DNA of 64,000 nt from Steromphala cineraria (Eukaryota; Mollusca; Gastropoda; Trochida; Trochidae): NCBI GenBank assembly GCA_916613615.1, contig OU744723.1, positions 27,116,710 to 27,180,709 of the forward strand, in the 5' to 3' direction. The notes beneath the pieces are model-generated. The model was not told the DNA's origin. It did no database searches and was given only the letters and a program-made list of their open reading frames with translations. A program made the position numbers and the translations under genes. Shown one piece after another: positions 20,040 to 31,013 of this stretch (its first letter is position 1; every line of letters starts with the position of its first letter).

Positions 20040-23000
20040 GTGAGGAGAGCATGCATGGTGTGAGGAGAGCATGCAAGGAGTGTCGAGAGCATGCATGGTG
20101 TACAGAGAGCATGCATGGTGTGAGGAAAACATGCATTGTGTAAGGAAAGCATACAAGGAGTGTGGAGAGCATGCATGGTGTGTGGAGAGCATGCATGATG
20201 TGAGGAAAGAATGCAAGGAGTGAGGAAAGCATGCAAGGTGTGAGGAAAGCATGGAAGATGTGAGGAAAGCATGCATGGAGTTTGAAGAGCATGCAAGGTG
20301 TGAGGAAAGCATGCAAGGAGTTTGAAGAGCATGCAAGGTGTGAAGAAAGCATGCAATGTGTGAGGAAAGCATGCAAGGAGTGTCGAGAGCATGCATGGTG
20401 TACAGAGAGCATGCATGGTGTGAGGAAAACATGCATTGTGTGAGGAAAGCACACAAGGAGTGTGGAGAGCATGCATGGTGTGTGGAGAGCATGCATGGTG
20501 TGTGGAGAGCATGCAAGGAGTGTGGAGAGCATGGAAGATGTGAGGAAAGCATGCAAGGAGTGTGGAGAGCATGCATGGTGTGAGTAGAGCATGCAAGGAG
20601 TTTGAAGAGCATGCAAGGTGTGAGGAAAGCATGCAAGGTGTGAGGAGAGCATGCAATGTGTGAGGAAAGCATGCAAGGAGTTTGAAGAGCATGCAAGGAG
20701 TTTGAAGAGCATGCAAGGTGTGAGGAAAGCATGCAAGGAGTTTGAAGAGCATGCAAGGTGTGAGGAAAGCATGCAAGGTGTGAGGAGAGCATGCAAGGTG
20801 TGAGGAGAGCATGCAAGGAGTTTGAAGAGCATGCAAGGTGTGAGGAAAGCATGCAAGGAGTTTGAAGAGCATGCAAGGTGTGAGGAAAGCATGCAAGGAG
20901 TTTGAAGAGCATGCAAGGTGTGAGGAAAACATGCAAGGAGTTTGAAGAGCATGCAAGGTGTGAGGAAAGCATGCATGGTGTGTGGAGAGCATGGAAGGTG
21001 TGTGGAGAGCATGCAAGGTGTGAGGAGAGCATGCAAGGAGTTTGAAGAGCATGCAAGGTGTTAGAAAAGCATGCAAGGAGTTTGAAGAGCATGCAAGGTG
21101 TGAGGAAAGCATGCATGGTGTGTGGAGAGCATGCAAGGTGTGAGGAGAGCATGCAAGGAGTGTGGAGAGCATGGAAGATGTGAGGAAAGCATGCAAGGAG
21201 TTTGAAGAGCATGCAAGGTGTGAAGAAAGCATGCAATGTGTGAGGAAAGCATGCAAGGAGTGTCGAGAGCATGCATGGTGTGTGGAGAGCATGCATGGTG
21301 TGTGGAGAGCATGCAAGGTGTGAGGAGAGCATGCAAGGAGTTTGAAGAGCATGCAAGGTGTGAGGAAAGCATGCAAGGTGTGAGGAGAGCATGCAAGGTG
21401 TGAGGAGAGCATGCAAGGAGTTTGAAGAGCATGCAAGGTGTGAGGAAAGCATGCAAGGAGTTTGAAGAGCATGCAAGGTGTGAGGAAAGCATGCAAGGAG
21501 TTTGAAGAGCATGCAAGGTGTGAGGAAAACATGCAAGGAGTTTGAAGAGCATGCAAGGTGTGAGGAAAGCATGCATGGTGTGTGGAGAGCATGGAAGGTG
21601 TGTGGAGAGCATGCAAGGTGTGAGGAGAGCATGCAAGGAGTTTGAAGAGCATGCAAGGTGTTAGAAAAGCATGCAAGGAGTTTGAAGAGCATGCAAGGTG
21701 TGAGGAAAGCATGCATGGTGTGTGGAGAGCATGCAAGGTGTGAGGAGAGCATGCAAGGAGTGTGGAGAGCATGGAAGATGTGAGGAAAGCATGCAAGGAG
21801 TTTGAAGAGCATGCAAGGTGTGAAGAAAGCATGCAATGTGTGAGGAAAGCATGCAAGGAGTGTCGAGAGCATGCATGGTGTGTGGAGAGCATGCATGGTG
21901 TGTGGAGAGCATGCAAGGTGTGAGGAGAGCATGCAAGGAGTTTGAAGAGCATGCAAGGTGTGAGGAGAGCATGCAATGAGTTTAAAGAGCATGCATGGTG
22001 TGAGGAAAGCATGCATGGTGTGAGGAGAGCATGCATGGTGTGAGTAGAGCATGCAAGGAGTTTGAAGAGCATGCAAGGTGTGAGGAAAGCATGCATGGTG
22101 TGAGGAAATCATGCAAGGAGTGTGGAGAGCATGCATGGTGTGAGGAGAGCATGCATGGTGTGAGTAGAGCATGCAAGGAGTTTGAAGAGCATGCAAGGTG
22201 TGAGGAAAGCATGCATGGTGTGAGGAAATCATGCAAGGAGTGTGGAGAGCATGCAAGGAGTGTGGAGAGCATGCATCGTGTGTGGAGAGCATGCAATGAG
22301 TTTGAAGAGCATGCAAGGAGTTTGAAGAGCATGCATGGTGTGAGGAGAGCATGCAATGAGTTTGAAGAGCATGCATGGTGTGAGGAAAGCATGCATGGTG
22401 TGAGGAGAGCATGCAAGGTGTGAGGAGAGCATGCAAGGAGTTTGAAGAGCATGCAAGGTGTGAGGAAAGCATGCAAGGTGTGAGGAAAGCATGCATGGTG
22501 TGAGGAAATCATGCAAGGAGTGTGGAGAGCATGCATGGTGTGAGGAGAGCATGCATGGTGTGAGTAGAGCATGCAAGGCGTTTGAAGAGCATGCAAGGAG
22601 TTTGAAGAGCATGCAAGGAGTTTGAAGAGCATGCATGGTGTGAGGAGAGCATGCAATGAGTTTGAAGAGCATGCATGGTGTGAGGAAAGCATGCAAGGTG
22701 TGAGGAGAGCATGCAAGGAGTTTGAAGAGCATGCATGGTGTGTGGAGAGCATGCAATGTGTGAGGAGAGCATGCATGCTGTGATGAAAGCATGCAATGAG
22801 TTTGAAGAGCATGCAAGGTGTGAGGAGAGCATGCATGGTGTGAGTAGAGCATGCAAGGCGTTTGAAGAGCATGCAAGGTGTGAGGAAAGCATGCAATGTG
22901 TGAGGAAATCATGCAATGTGTGAGGAAAGCATGCAAGGAGTTTGAAGAGCATGCATGGTGTGTGGAGAGCATGCAAGGTGTGAGGAGAGCATGCAAGTAG

Positions 23001-24410
23001 TGTCGAGAGCATGCATGGTGTGTGGAGAGCATGCATGGTGTGTGGAGAGCATGCATGGGTGAGGAAAGCATGCAAGGAGTGTGAAGAGCATGCATGGTGT
23101 GAGGAAAGCATGCAAGGAGTTTGAAGAGCATGCATGGTGTGAGGAGAGCATGCATTGTGTGAGGAAAGCATGCATGGTGTGAGGAAAGCATGCAAGGTGT
23201 GAGGAAAGCATGCAAAGAGTGTCGAGAGCATGCATGGTGTGTGGAGAGCATGCATGGTGTGTGGAGAGCATGCATGGTGTGAGGAGAGCATGCATGGTGT
23301 GAGGAGAGCATGCATGGTGTGTGGAGAGCATGCATGGTGTGTGGAGAGCATGCATGGTGTGAGGAAAGCATGCAATGTGTGAGGAAAGCATGCAAAGAGT
23401 GTCGAGAGCATGCATGGTGTGTGGAGAGCATGCAAAGAGTGTGGAGAGCATGCATGGTGTGTGGAGAGCATGCATGGTGTGTGGAGAGCATGCATGGTGT
23501 GTTGAGAGCATGCATAGTGTGAGGAAAGCATGCAATGTGTGAGGAAAGCATGCAAGGAGTTTGAAGAGTATGCATGGTGTAAGAAAGCATGCATGGTGTG
23601 TGGAGAGCATGCATGGTGTGTGGAGAGCATGCATGGTGTGTTGAGAGCATGCATAGTGTGAGGAAAGCATGCAAGGTGTGAGGGAAGCATGCAAGGAGTT
23701 TGAAGAGCATGCATGGTGTGAGGAAAGCATGCAAGGAGTGTCGAGAGCATGCATGGTGTGTGGAGAGCATGCATGGTGTGTGGAGAGCATGCATGGTGTG
23801 AGGAAAGCATGCATGATGTGTGGAGAGCATGCATGGTGTGTGGAGAGCATGCATGGTTTGAGGAGAGCATGCATGGTGTGAGGAAAGCATGCATGGTGTG
23901 TGGAGAGCATGCATGGTGTGAGGAAAGCATGCAAGGTGTGAGGAAAGCATGCAAGGAGTTTGAAGAGTATGCATGGTGTGTGGAGAGCATGCAAGGTGTG
24001 AGGAGAGCATGCAATGTGTGAGGAAAGCATGCAAGGTGTGAGGAAAGCATGCAAGGGGTTTGAAGAGTACGCATGGTGTGAGGAAAGCATGCAAGGAGTG
24101 TCGAGAGCATGCATGGTGTGTGGAGAGCATGCATGGTGTGCGGAAAGCATGCATGGTGTGAGGAAAGCATGCAAGGAGTTTGAAGAGCATGCATGGTGTG
24201 AGGAGAGCATGCATTGTGTGAGGAAAGCATGCATGCTGTGTGGAGAGCATGCATGGTGTGTGGAGAGCATGCATGGTGTGAGGAAGGCATGCATGGTGTG
24301 AGGAAAACATGCAAGGAGTGTGGAGAGCATGCATGGTGTGAGGAAGGCATGCAAGGTGTGAGGAAAACATGCAAGGAGTGTGAAGAGCATGCATTGTGTG
24401 AGGAAAGCAT
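20040..24410. repeat. 20-bp satellite array (~218 units)
   Basis: The unit is GTGTGAGGAAAGCATGCAAG with a few alternative states (TTTGAAGAGC, TGTGGAGAGC; ATGCAA or ATGCAT). Almost every unit contains GCATGC. As 20 is not divisible by three, each frame reads a 20-residue cycle, and the unit lacks stops on the minus strand, giving very long false frames. Single-base losses near 23060 and 23580 shift the phase. Rows from about 20740 to 21350 are repeated almost without change 600 bp later. Confidence 0.97.
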
Positions 24411-24411
24411 A

Positions 24412-24510
24412 GTTATGTACTGTTTGTTTTTGGTACCATTGTATGTTATGTACTGGGTGTGTGGGTACCATCCTTTGTTATGTACTGGTTGTAACGGTAC
24501 CATTCTATGA
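24412..24510. repeat. Short tandem repeat next to the satellite
   Basis: Three imperfect units of 31-36 bp, each with TTATGTACTG and GGTACCAT. Confidence 0.6.
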
Positions 24511-24663
24511 AAGTCGTTTTGTTTTCTTGAACAGACCTGTTCAAGAAGTTGAATCATTGCATGATGTAAATTAACCCGTTGAAATATTAAAACGATATAG
24601 AAAGTTACAATAATTTTTGTATTTTGCTTCATAACCGAAGACGATTGTTGAGTGGGTCCAAGT

Positions 24664-24965
24664 TTAAGACACGCTGAATTTCGGTACAAGTTTCACTTCT
24701 GTCTTCATACTCCTCCGGCCTACTGAATTCTGCGCAATGCACGTGTATGTGCCCTGGTGTTTTCGAGAAATGGGATATAGTATTTCTGTGATCCTGGTGG
24801 TTGGTTCAGGGGGCTCTATAGTGTAGAATGAGCTCGAACCAGCAGGCCTGATGTCCAGCTTCATCTGAGGGATTGGATATCCGCTTGCCTCACAGAGTAT
24901 TTCGTGTCGTTCTCCCTCCACTGCATAGATGATCTCCGGAGTGGCCCGGGGCATGCTGATGTATT
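24664..24965 (-). CDS. Immunoglobulin-domain gene, terminal exon
   Basis: The exon follows an acceptor (CTGGTTACAG) and begins in phase 1 as E-YISMPRATPEIIYAVEGE. It contains EILCEASGYPIPQM (first Cys of the Ig fold) and GTYTCIAQNSVGRR (D/G-x-Y-x-C strand F), and ends KFSVS-TAA at 24664. The usual Trp two strands after the first Cys is Leu here (PQMKLDI). It is the most C-terminal exon seen of a minus-strand gene whose other Ig exons are at 34916-35203, 36432-36728 and 37084-37365. No membrane segment or GPI signal follows the domain, so the product may be secreted if this exon is truly last. Open frame continuing upstream of the acceptor into the 33-bp repeat is a coincidence. The ~10-kb intron before it holds nested transposons. 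Confidence 0.75.
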
Positions 24966-25129
24966 CTGTAACCAGCAGGATAACAGTCACGTTATAGGAA
25001 CAACTATTACAATCTCCGTCACTGGCTAACTTAAGTCTTGCTGCATTCCCTTCCTTTAATTGTGTGATGTGAAGAGACTCGACAGCACAGAGATTTGACG
25101 ACATGCAGCAAGGACATGTTATATTATTT

Positions 25130-25509
25130 TGAAACTGATTTGATATTAGGAGACAGTAGCTATGAAGCCGATTTGATATTAGGAAACAATAGCTATGAAA
25201 CTGATTTGATATCAGGAAACAGTAGCTATGAAGCTGATTTGATATTAGGAAACAGTAGCGATGAAGCTGATTTGATATTAGGAAACAGTAGCTATGAAGC
25301 TGATTTGATATTAGGAAACAGTAGCTATGAAGCTGATTTGATATCAGGAAACAGTAGCTATGAAGCTGATTTGATATTAGGAAACAGTAGCTATGAAGCT
25401 GATTTGATATTAGGAAACAGTAGCGATGAAGCTGATTTGATATTAGGAAACAGTAGCTATGAAGCTGATTTGATATTAGGAAACAGTAGCTATGAAGCTG
25501 ATTTGATAT
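25130..25509. repeat. 33-bp minisatellite, left part
   Basis: About 11 units of GATTTGATATTAGGAAACAG plus TAGCTATGAAGCT (33 bp), varying TTAGG/TCAGG and CTATG/CGATG. The unit is a multiple of three and stop-free on both strands. The array stops exactly at the 9.2-kb element and resumes at 34719. Confidence 0.95.
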
Positions 25510-25890
25510 CCCAGCTAACACAGGACGTAGATACGACGTTGTAGGAAGGTCGTGTTTTGGTAACGTAGTTTTTGGACGTAGCTGGTACGTACTTCGGACG
25601 TAAAACATAACGTAATTTCCCAACGTTGTTCCGACGTTGTGTTCTACGTACTTATTACGTAACTATTATGTAGTATTGCGACGTCTAGTCTAACGTCCTC
25701 ACAACGTCCTGATTACGAAGTTTTTACAGCACATAAATCAAGGAAAGTTATTGAGAAATATGAAAAATAAATCCACATTAACCCTTGAAATACTAAAACG
25801 AGAGAGGACTTACAGTTATATTTGCCCAACGGTCTAGTGAAACCCTTTATTTTGGTTACGTTATTTTGATACGTATCCGAGACGTACTAA

Positions 25891-28800
25891 CCCAGCAGGC
25901 ATTTTAACGTTGAACCAACGTTGAAACAACGTCGTTTATCAACGTTGAATTGACGTCGAATTTTGATTGGATTTGAAATTTGCCGCGACGTCGAAACCTG
26001 ACGTTGTTTCGACGTAGAAATGACGTTAATAGATACGACGTCGCAACAACGTTGGTATAACGTTGTCTCGACGTATATACGATATTGTATCAACGTTGAA
26101 ACAACGTTTTATTGACGTATTTTTAACGCGACATCAACGTCGATACAACATGGCTTTAACATTGATACAACGTTGATACGATGTTGCTGCAACGTTGGTA
26201 AAAAGTTAATCCCATTTCTAATGATGCTGAATAGATATGATGAGAGACGTTTTTCAATGTATATAACACTGCAGAGAATCATAGAGACCGGAATCGTATC
26301 ATAAAAAAAAATATGCCATATGGACTGTATATCGTCGGGAATAGCTGTATCAATTCAACCAACAAATAAACAAGTCAAAAACAAACCGAGATAATGTTTA
26401 CATAAATGTTTTTAATATCTTATACATATCTATGAAAAGCCGTCTTATCATGTATTCTTGTATATGTTTCTTCACAGCGTTGGCCATCAGCAAAGTTCTG
26501 TACAAAAGAAAGATAAAAGTAAATGAAGTGAAAAATCAATCACATCATGATATGTCGATCCCTTATCAAATATGTGCTAATAACTTGTTCTGTTCTTTTG
26601 AATCCTGCCTTGAATGACTTTTGTGTGCATTGTAACTGATTTATTGTTTAATTGTTAACTTATTTAACATTTGAAACTGGTAAAATAAAAATGAAATGAA
26701 TGTCGATTGGCATTTTCAACAGTATACACTATACATACCTGAGGGTAGTTTGACAGATCATGCACGTGCATGCATGTATCTTCTGTGCTTCGCCAGTTTC
26801 CATTCTCCAGCTCCCTCCTCCCTCTCAATCGGCAGACTCTGAGAAAAGTTTATAATACATTCATGTATTATATTCAAATATAAACAATACTGTAATATCC
26901 TAACACATTTCTTTAAAAAACTTCTTGATTCGTGGATTCCTTCAAACATAACTGTAATGGAAGTGAAAAGGTGTCAGTGAGGAATTTGCCTTAAAATTAA
27001 TTTGTATATATACACATTATAATTATACAATGTATCGTACATGTAGGTTCAAGCTTAAGTGAGTTGATATCAATCTTAGGCATATAGATATAATGCTAAA
27101 CTGTCATGCATTAAAATATTAGATGGTCTGGTCACTGGTAATATTGTGTTTTGCAAGGAAATAAACAATTGAAAACGAATTTCATCCATCAACACTCAAC
27201 AGTTCAGAAAAAAGTATGTGGTATGCCATCATTCCATCATACTTGAACATAATTATATGATTAGTCTGATACAAAATTAATAAAGTTAACAATGAAAATC
27301 AAATCAATTTAATATAAATTAGCTGGAGCCCTTCTTGTTCTTAAATACGGGCGTATAATTTCTACTTTTGGCAAATGATATTTCAGTTACGGTATTATTA
27401 TTAAATACCAATTACATATATACTATACATGTATAAATGTGCAAATAGTATGACGCAATGCGGAACAACATTATTACAACAACCCTAACTTATTAAACGT
27501 AAGTAGCCATATCATTCTATGACGTGATCATAGTTCAAGTGACGGAGTCATTCAAATAATTGATCAAAATTATATAGTTTTAAACTGAGATGATTGCCAA
27601 TCTACCCGGTTTGAACACAACCCTTTTCATGATCTTTTTCCTCAAAAATAATACGGGACAACGGTGATTATGATGCACTCATTGCCACTCTATGATAACA
27701 ATTCAACAGCTGTTTCATTTACGCTGATGCTCAGAGTAGACAATTATTAATCAAAAACAACAACGAAACTGTACAGTGAACGCTCTGAACCAAATGAACT
27801 CCTAACAGCTGATCGAATACTTTACGAGCTCCGTGCAACACCGGTTACGATATCAAGTACTTTATGCTATGCCACAACACTGTATGGAGTTCAACAATGT
27901 TGCGGACACAAGTTGAATGACAGCAGAAGTTTTGAACCTATGACTTTCTTTTATCATTGTGACTCACTTAACTAATTAAACAAATGCTATTTTTTCAAAT
28001 AATAGTTTAATATTAGTGCTATAATAATATATAATCGTACTAGATCTACAGTTGCCTTGGCACTAGGCCTAGGCCAACAGAAGTCAACGAGATGCGTTCA
28101 AATTTTGACGTGTCTACTGTAGTGTAATTTCAAGTTCAGTATTGCCTATTGGAATGACTAATGAAACTCAATGATGGAAAGTTTAGATCAAGGGAAATAC
28201 TTACCATTTCAAAATAGTAGAGCGATGTCAGTGCGCCCGAATTGTGATCCGATATTAACATCTAACAGGACGTTGATTTCCCCTTACATCGACCGACAAA
28301 CATGGCGACGAAAGTACTAAGATTGTGACGTAATAGTTTGAACTATGACGTCATCAGCATTTGTGCTGGCGCGAAAATGTGGTATGCTTGTTGGCGAACA
28401 AAGTAACGTCGGGAATATAAGAAAAATGACTTTTTTTCAATTCATAGCCGTTTAGGGAAACACATTATCGGCAAATATTGTTTATGAATAAAGTGATCAC
28501 GAATTTGTTCCTGAATTTTCAAGTGCTAGCCTACTAACGAAACAATTCTTTTAAAACGGTATATTTATTCATTTATTCATTGATAGATTAATGACTGTTT
28601 TACATAAATTTATGTATATTTGAAAATGACTTTTAAAGTGAACTTTTTTTACTGATTTCATATCTATACATTTTATTGGTAATTCGAAAAAGCTTTATTA
28701 TAAAAGGAATGGAAAAGGTTAAACTTTATAAAGGAAAACAACTCTAGACTATACGTAAAGAGTAATTATTTTCTATACGATATCCTAGAAAAAATGCCTT

Positions 28801-29370
28801 TCTTGTCGCGCAATCTGTTAGTTGTTACTAACAGTAATTTAGTTAGTCCTTTCATAACGGGGCGCTCTTTACAAGTTTAAAGGCGAATATCACACTATTT
28901 TAACAGACAATTATTCGCGTTTTTAATGAATGATCAACTAACAAACGAAAATCTTTAGTTTTACAAGAGACAGACGTGCTTTCATCTGATATAATTCGTA
29001 GGTTGTAAAATCGGAACAACGTAATGTCATTTATCAACATAAATCTCAAATACATAGACGTCGGAAATCTTGATTTTCTCGACGTCGAAATAACGCCACC
29101 TTAACCTAAATAACCGACGTTGAAACAACGTTGTTCAGTCAACGTCGAAATTACCGACGTCGGGGCAACGTCGTTGTAATCGACGTCGAAATTACCGACG
29201 TTGTAAAAACGTCGTTAAATCAACGTCGAAATTAACAACGTCGAAGCAACGTTGTCTTCATCGACGTCGAAATTACTGACGTTGAAACAACGTCTATTTT
29301 AAGTTGAACGACGTCGCGACCACATCTAAACTATAATCCAACGTCGATTCGACGTTGTGTGCCTGCTGGG
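25891..29370. mobile_element. 3.5-kb CCCAGCAGGCA element nested in the 9.2-kb element
   Basis: The inverted termini are CCCAGCAGGCA (25891-25901) and TGCCTGCTGGG (29360-29370). Subterminal blocks of about 300 bp at each end are chains of AACGTTGAAACAACGT-like and CGACGTCGAAATTACCGACG-like words. It interrupts an ACGT-rich stretch of the outer element, with AA at both flanks and no longer duplication. The interior (26220-29030) is AT-rich without a credible gene, apart from the minus-strand promoter and first exon at 28205-28380. The terminal CCCAGC and word style link it to the outer element. Confidence 0.8.
28205..28380 (-). promoter_or_regulatory. Promoter and first exon-like block, inner element
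   Basis: On the minus strand the order is TTTCGCGCC (E2F-like), TGACGTCA (28346-28353), TTACGTCA (28326-28333), CGTCGCCATGTTTG (28297-28310, a YY1-like site around a possible ATG), then about 90 bp ending GAAATG with splice donor GTAAGT (exon end 28205). The ATG opens only a short frame. The same order occurs on the plus strand at 30860-31013. Confidence 0.5.
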
Positions 29371-30859
29371 AAGTACGTGAAATATAACGTCATTCCCCAA
29401 CGTTGTTACAACGACAGATTGTACGTACTTTTTACGTAACTTTAACGTTGTTATGTCACGAAAGTCTAACGTCCTCACAACGTCCTGATAACGTTTACAG
29501 AAGGAAAACTATGCCAAAGTTTATGTAATCACAAAAGAAAGATGAATATATAATTAATTATATTTTTCATTACATATTTATAAGTATTCGATTTATTGAT
29601 TTAATATGAACGTATATGATAAAAATCATTATATATCAAATACTCCCACACACAAATCATGGGATAAAAACTTGTTTTTATTGAAAATCTGAAAACAGTC
29701 ACATATTATATTATTATATTCATAAATTCACAAATGTAAATAGATTGGTTATATTACTAATCGATCAGTATCAACTCCTTAATGCCATTCTGATTGTTTT
29801 CGATAAGTTTTAAAAATATTAAGTTTGACTAATTGACTCGCGTCATTGTCCGGTTTTCGATCACAATAGCAAATCAAACCTTCTTTATTGTTAGGCCTAC
29901 TATAAAAAGTCGCTTAGCTTTAAAATGTGAGTTTCTTTCGACACTTGATACTTCCTGATCAAATTACACTGTTTATAAAGTTGGTCATAAGAACCCACAA
30001 ACACACCTCACGGAGTTGCTCTCATGGTCTCAGTTTTGCAAGGCAACCACCAATCGCAATATATTTATAAACGCCGGGCAAATAGTCAATAAATATCAAT
30101 CTTTCCTATTTCAGTTGCACCATTTTTTAGTTTATCGGGTACTTCCTTGTCTCGAATATTTAGTTAGCCCACAACCTGCATGCATTCTCACTTCAAGTCT
30201 TAAAATGTTTTCTTTAAACCCAGAAATCCGATAAAACTTTGATTAATGAAATACAAAATATTTCAGTTGTAAGAACAGTAATGATTTATTCTCATTCAAT
30301 TATAGAGTCCGAACTGATAGTTACATCACTTATGTTTTGTAAGCTTAGCTTGCTTGATCTCTCCATTCGATTATAAATACAATGAGATAGTGTCTATCAC
30401 GGAAAACACGCAAAGATAAAGAATATTCAACATATCGCTAGATACGTTGTCACGACGTCCTCAGAACGTAATTCATATGTCAAGACGTCCTCACAACGTC
30501 CTAGCGACGTGAGCTAGGCATATCTTTTCTCTGTGTAGGCCTAATTGAATTTTTTCTTGTTAATCATTGTTATATTTTACTAGTTAATGCGTTCCGACAT
30601 AAAAAGATTAAATAGCCCTGGCCTTTAAAACACAATAGGCCTAAGGCCCCAAATTAATTAAAATTTTAGAATAGATTGATTTAAGGATTTTGCTAAATGT
30701 GGAGGTACTATCTTAGACTTGATTAGGTAAAGTTAAGATTTGTAATTCAATGATGCATTACTTTTTATAATGTTTGAACACAATACTCTAAGGTCTTCTT
30801 GCATAAATAAAATTATATAAAGCTTGCTGACTTGTGGACTTGGAAATCTATTTTTGTCT

Positions 30860-31013
30860 TTACGCGCCAACACAAAATCCTCTGACGTCATCATTTTTAG
30901 TTATGACGTCATTATCGTCGCCATGTTTGATGTCGCGTAAACTTGAAGAGTCGCTACACGCAAGACAGTGTTTTTCTAATTTACCGGCAAAGGATTTACT
31001 TTCCCTATCGAAG
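30860..31013 (+). promoter_or_regulatory. Promoter and first exon-like block, outer element
   Basis: TACGCGCCAACACAAAAT is followed by TGACGTCA at 30883-30890 and 30904-30911, CGTCGCCATGTTTG at 30917-30930, and a splice donor AAG-GTAAGT (exon end 31013). It is recognisably related to the block in the inner element. The ATG at 30924 gives only five codons, so if transcribed this is a 5' leader or a non-coding RNA. Confidence 0.5.

Noticed and set aside
19926..24689. Open frames of up to 856 residues on the minus strand (repeating HAFLTPCMLFKLLACS-like peptide)
   Set aside because: They are produced by the stop-free 20-bp satellite in all three frames. No start context, splice signals or non-repeat domain supports a protein.
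24966..25623. Frame extending the last Ig exon upstream through repeats of ISNQLHSYCFL
   Set aside because: A good acceptor at 24966-24967 and the phase-1 domain start mark the exon border. The repeated peptide is the 33-bp minisatellite in the intron.
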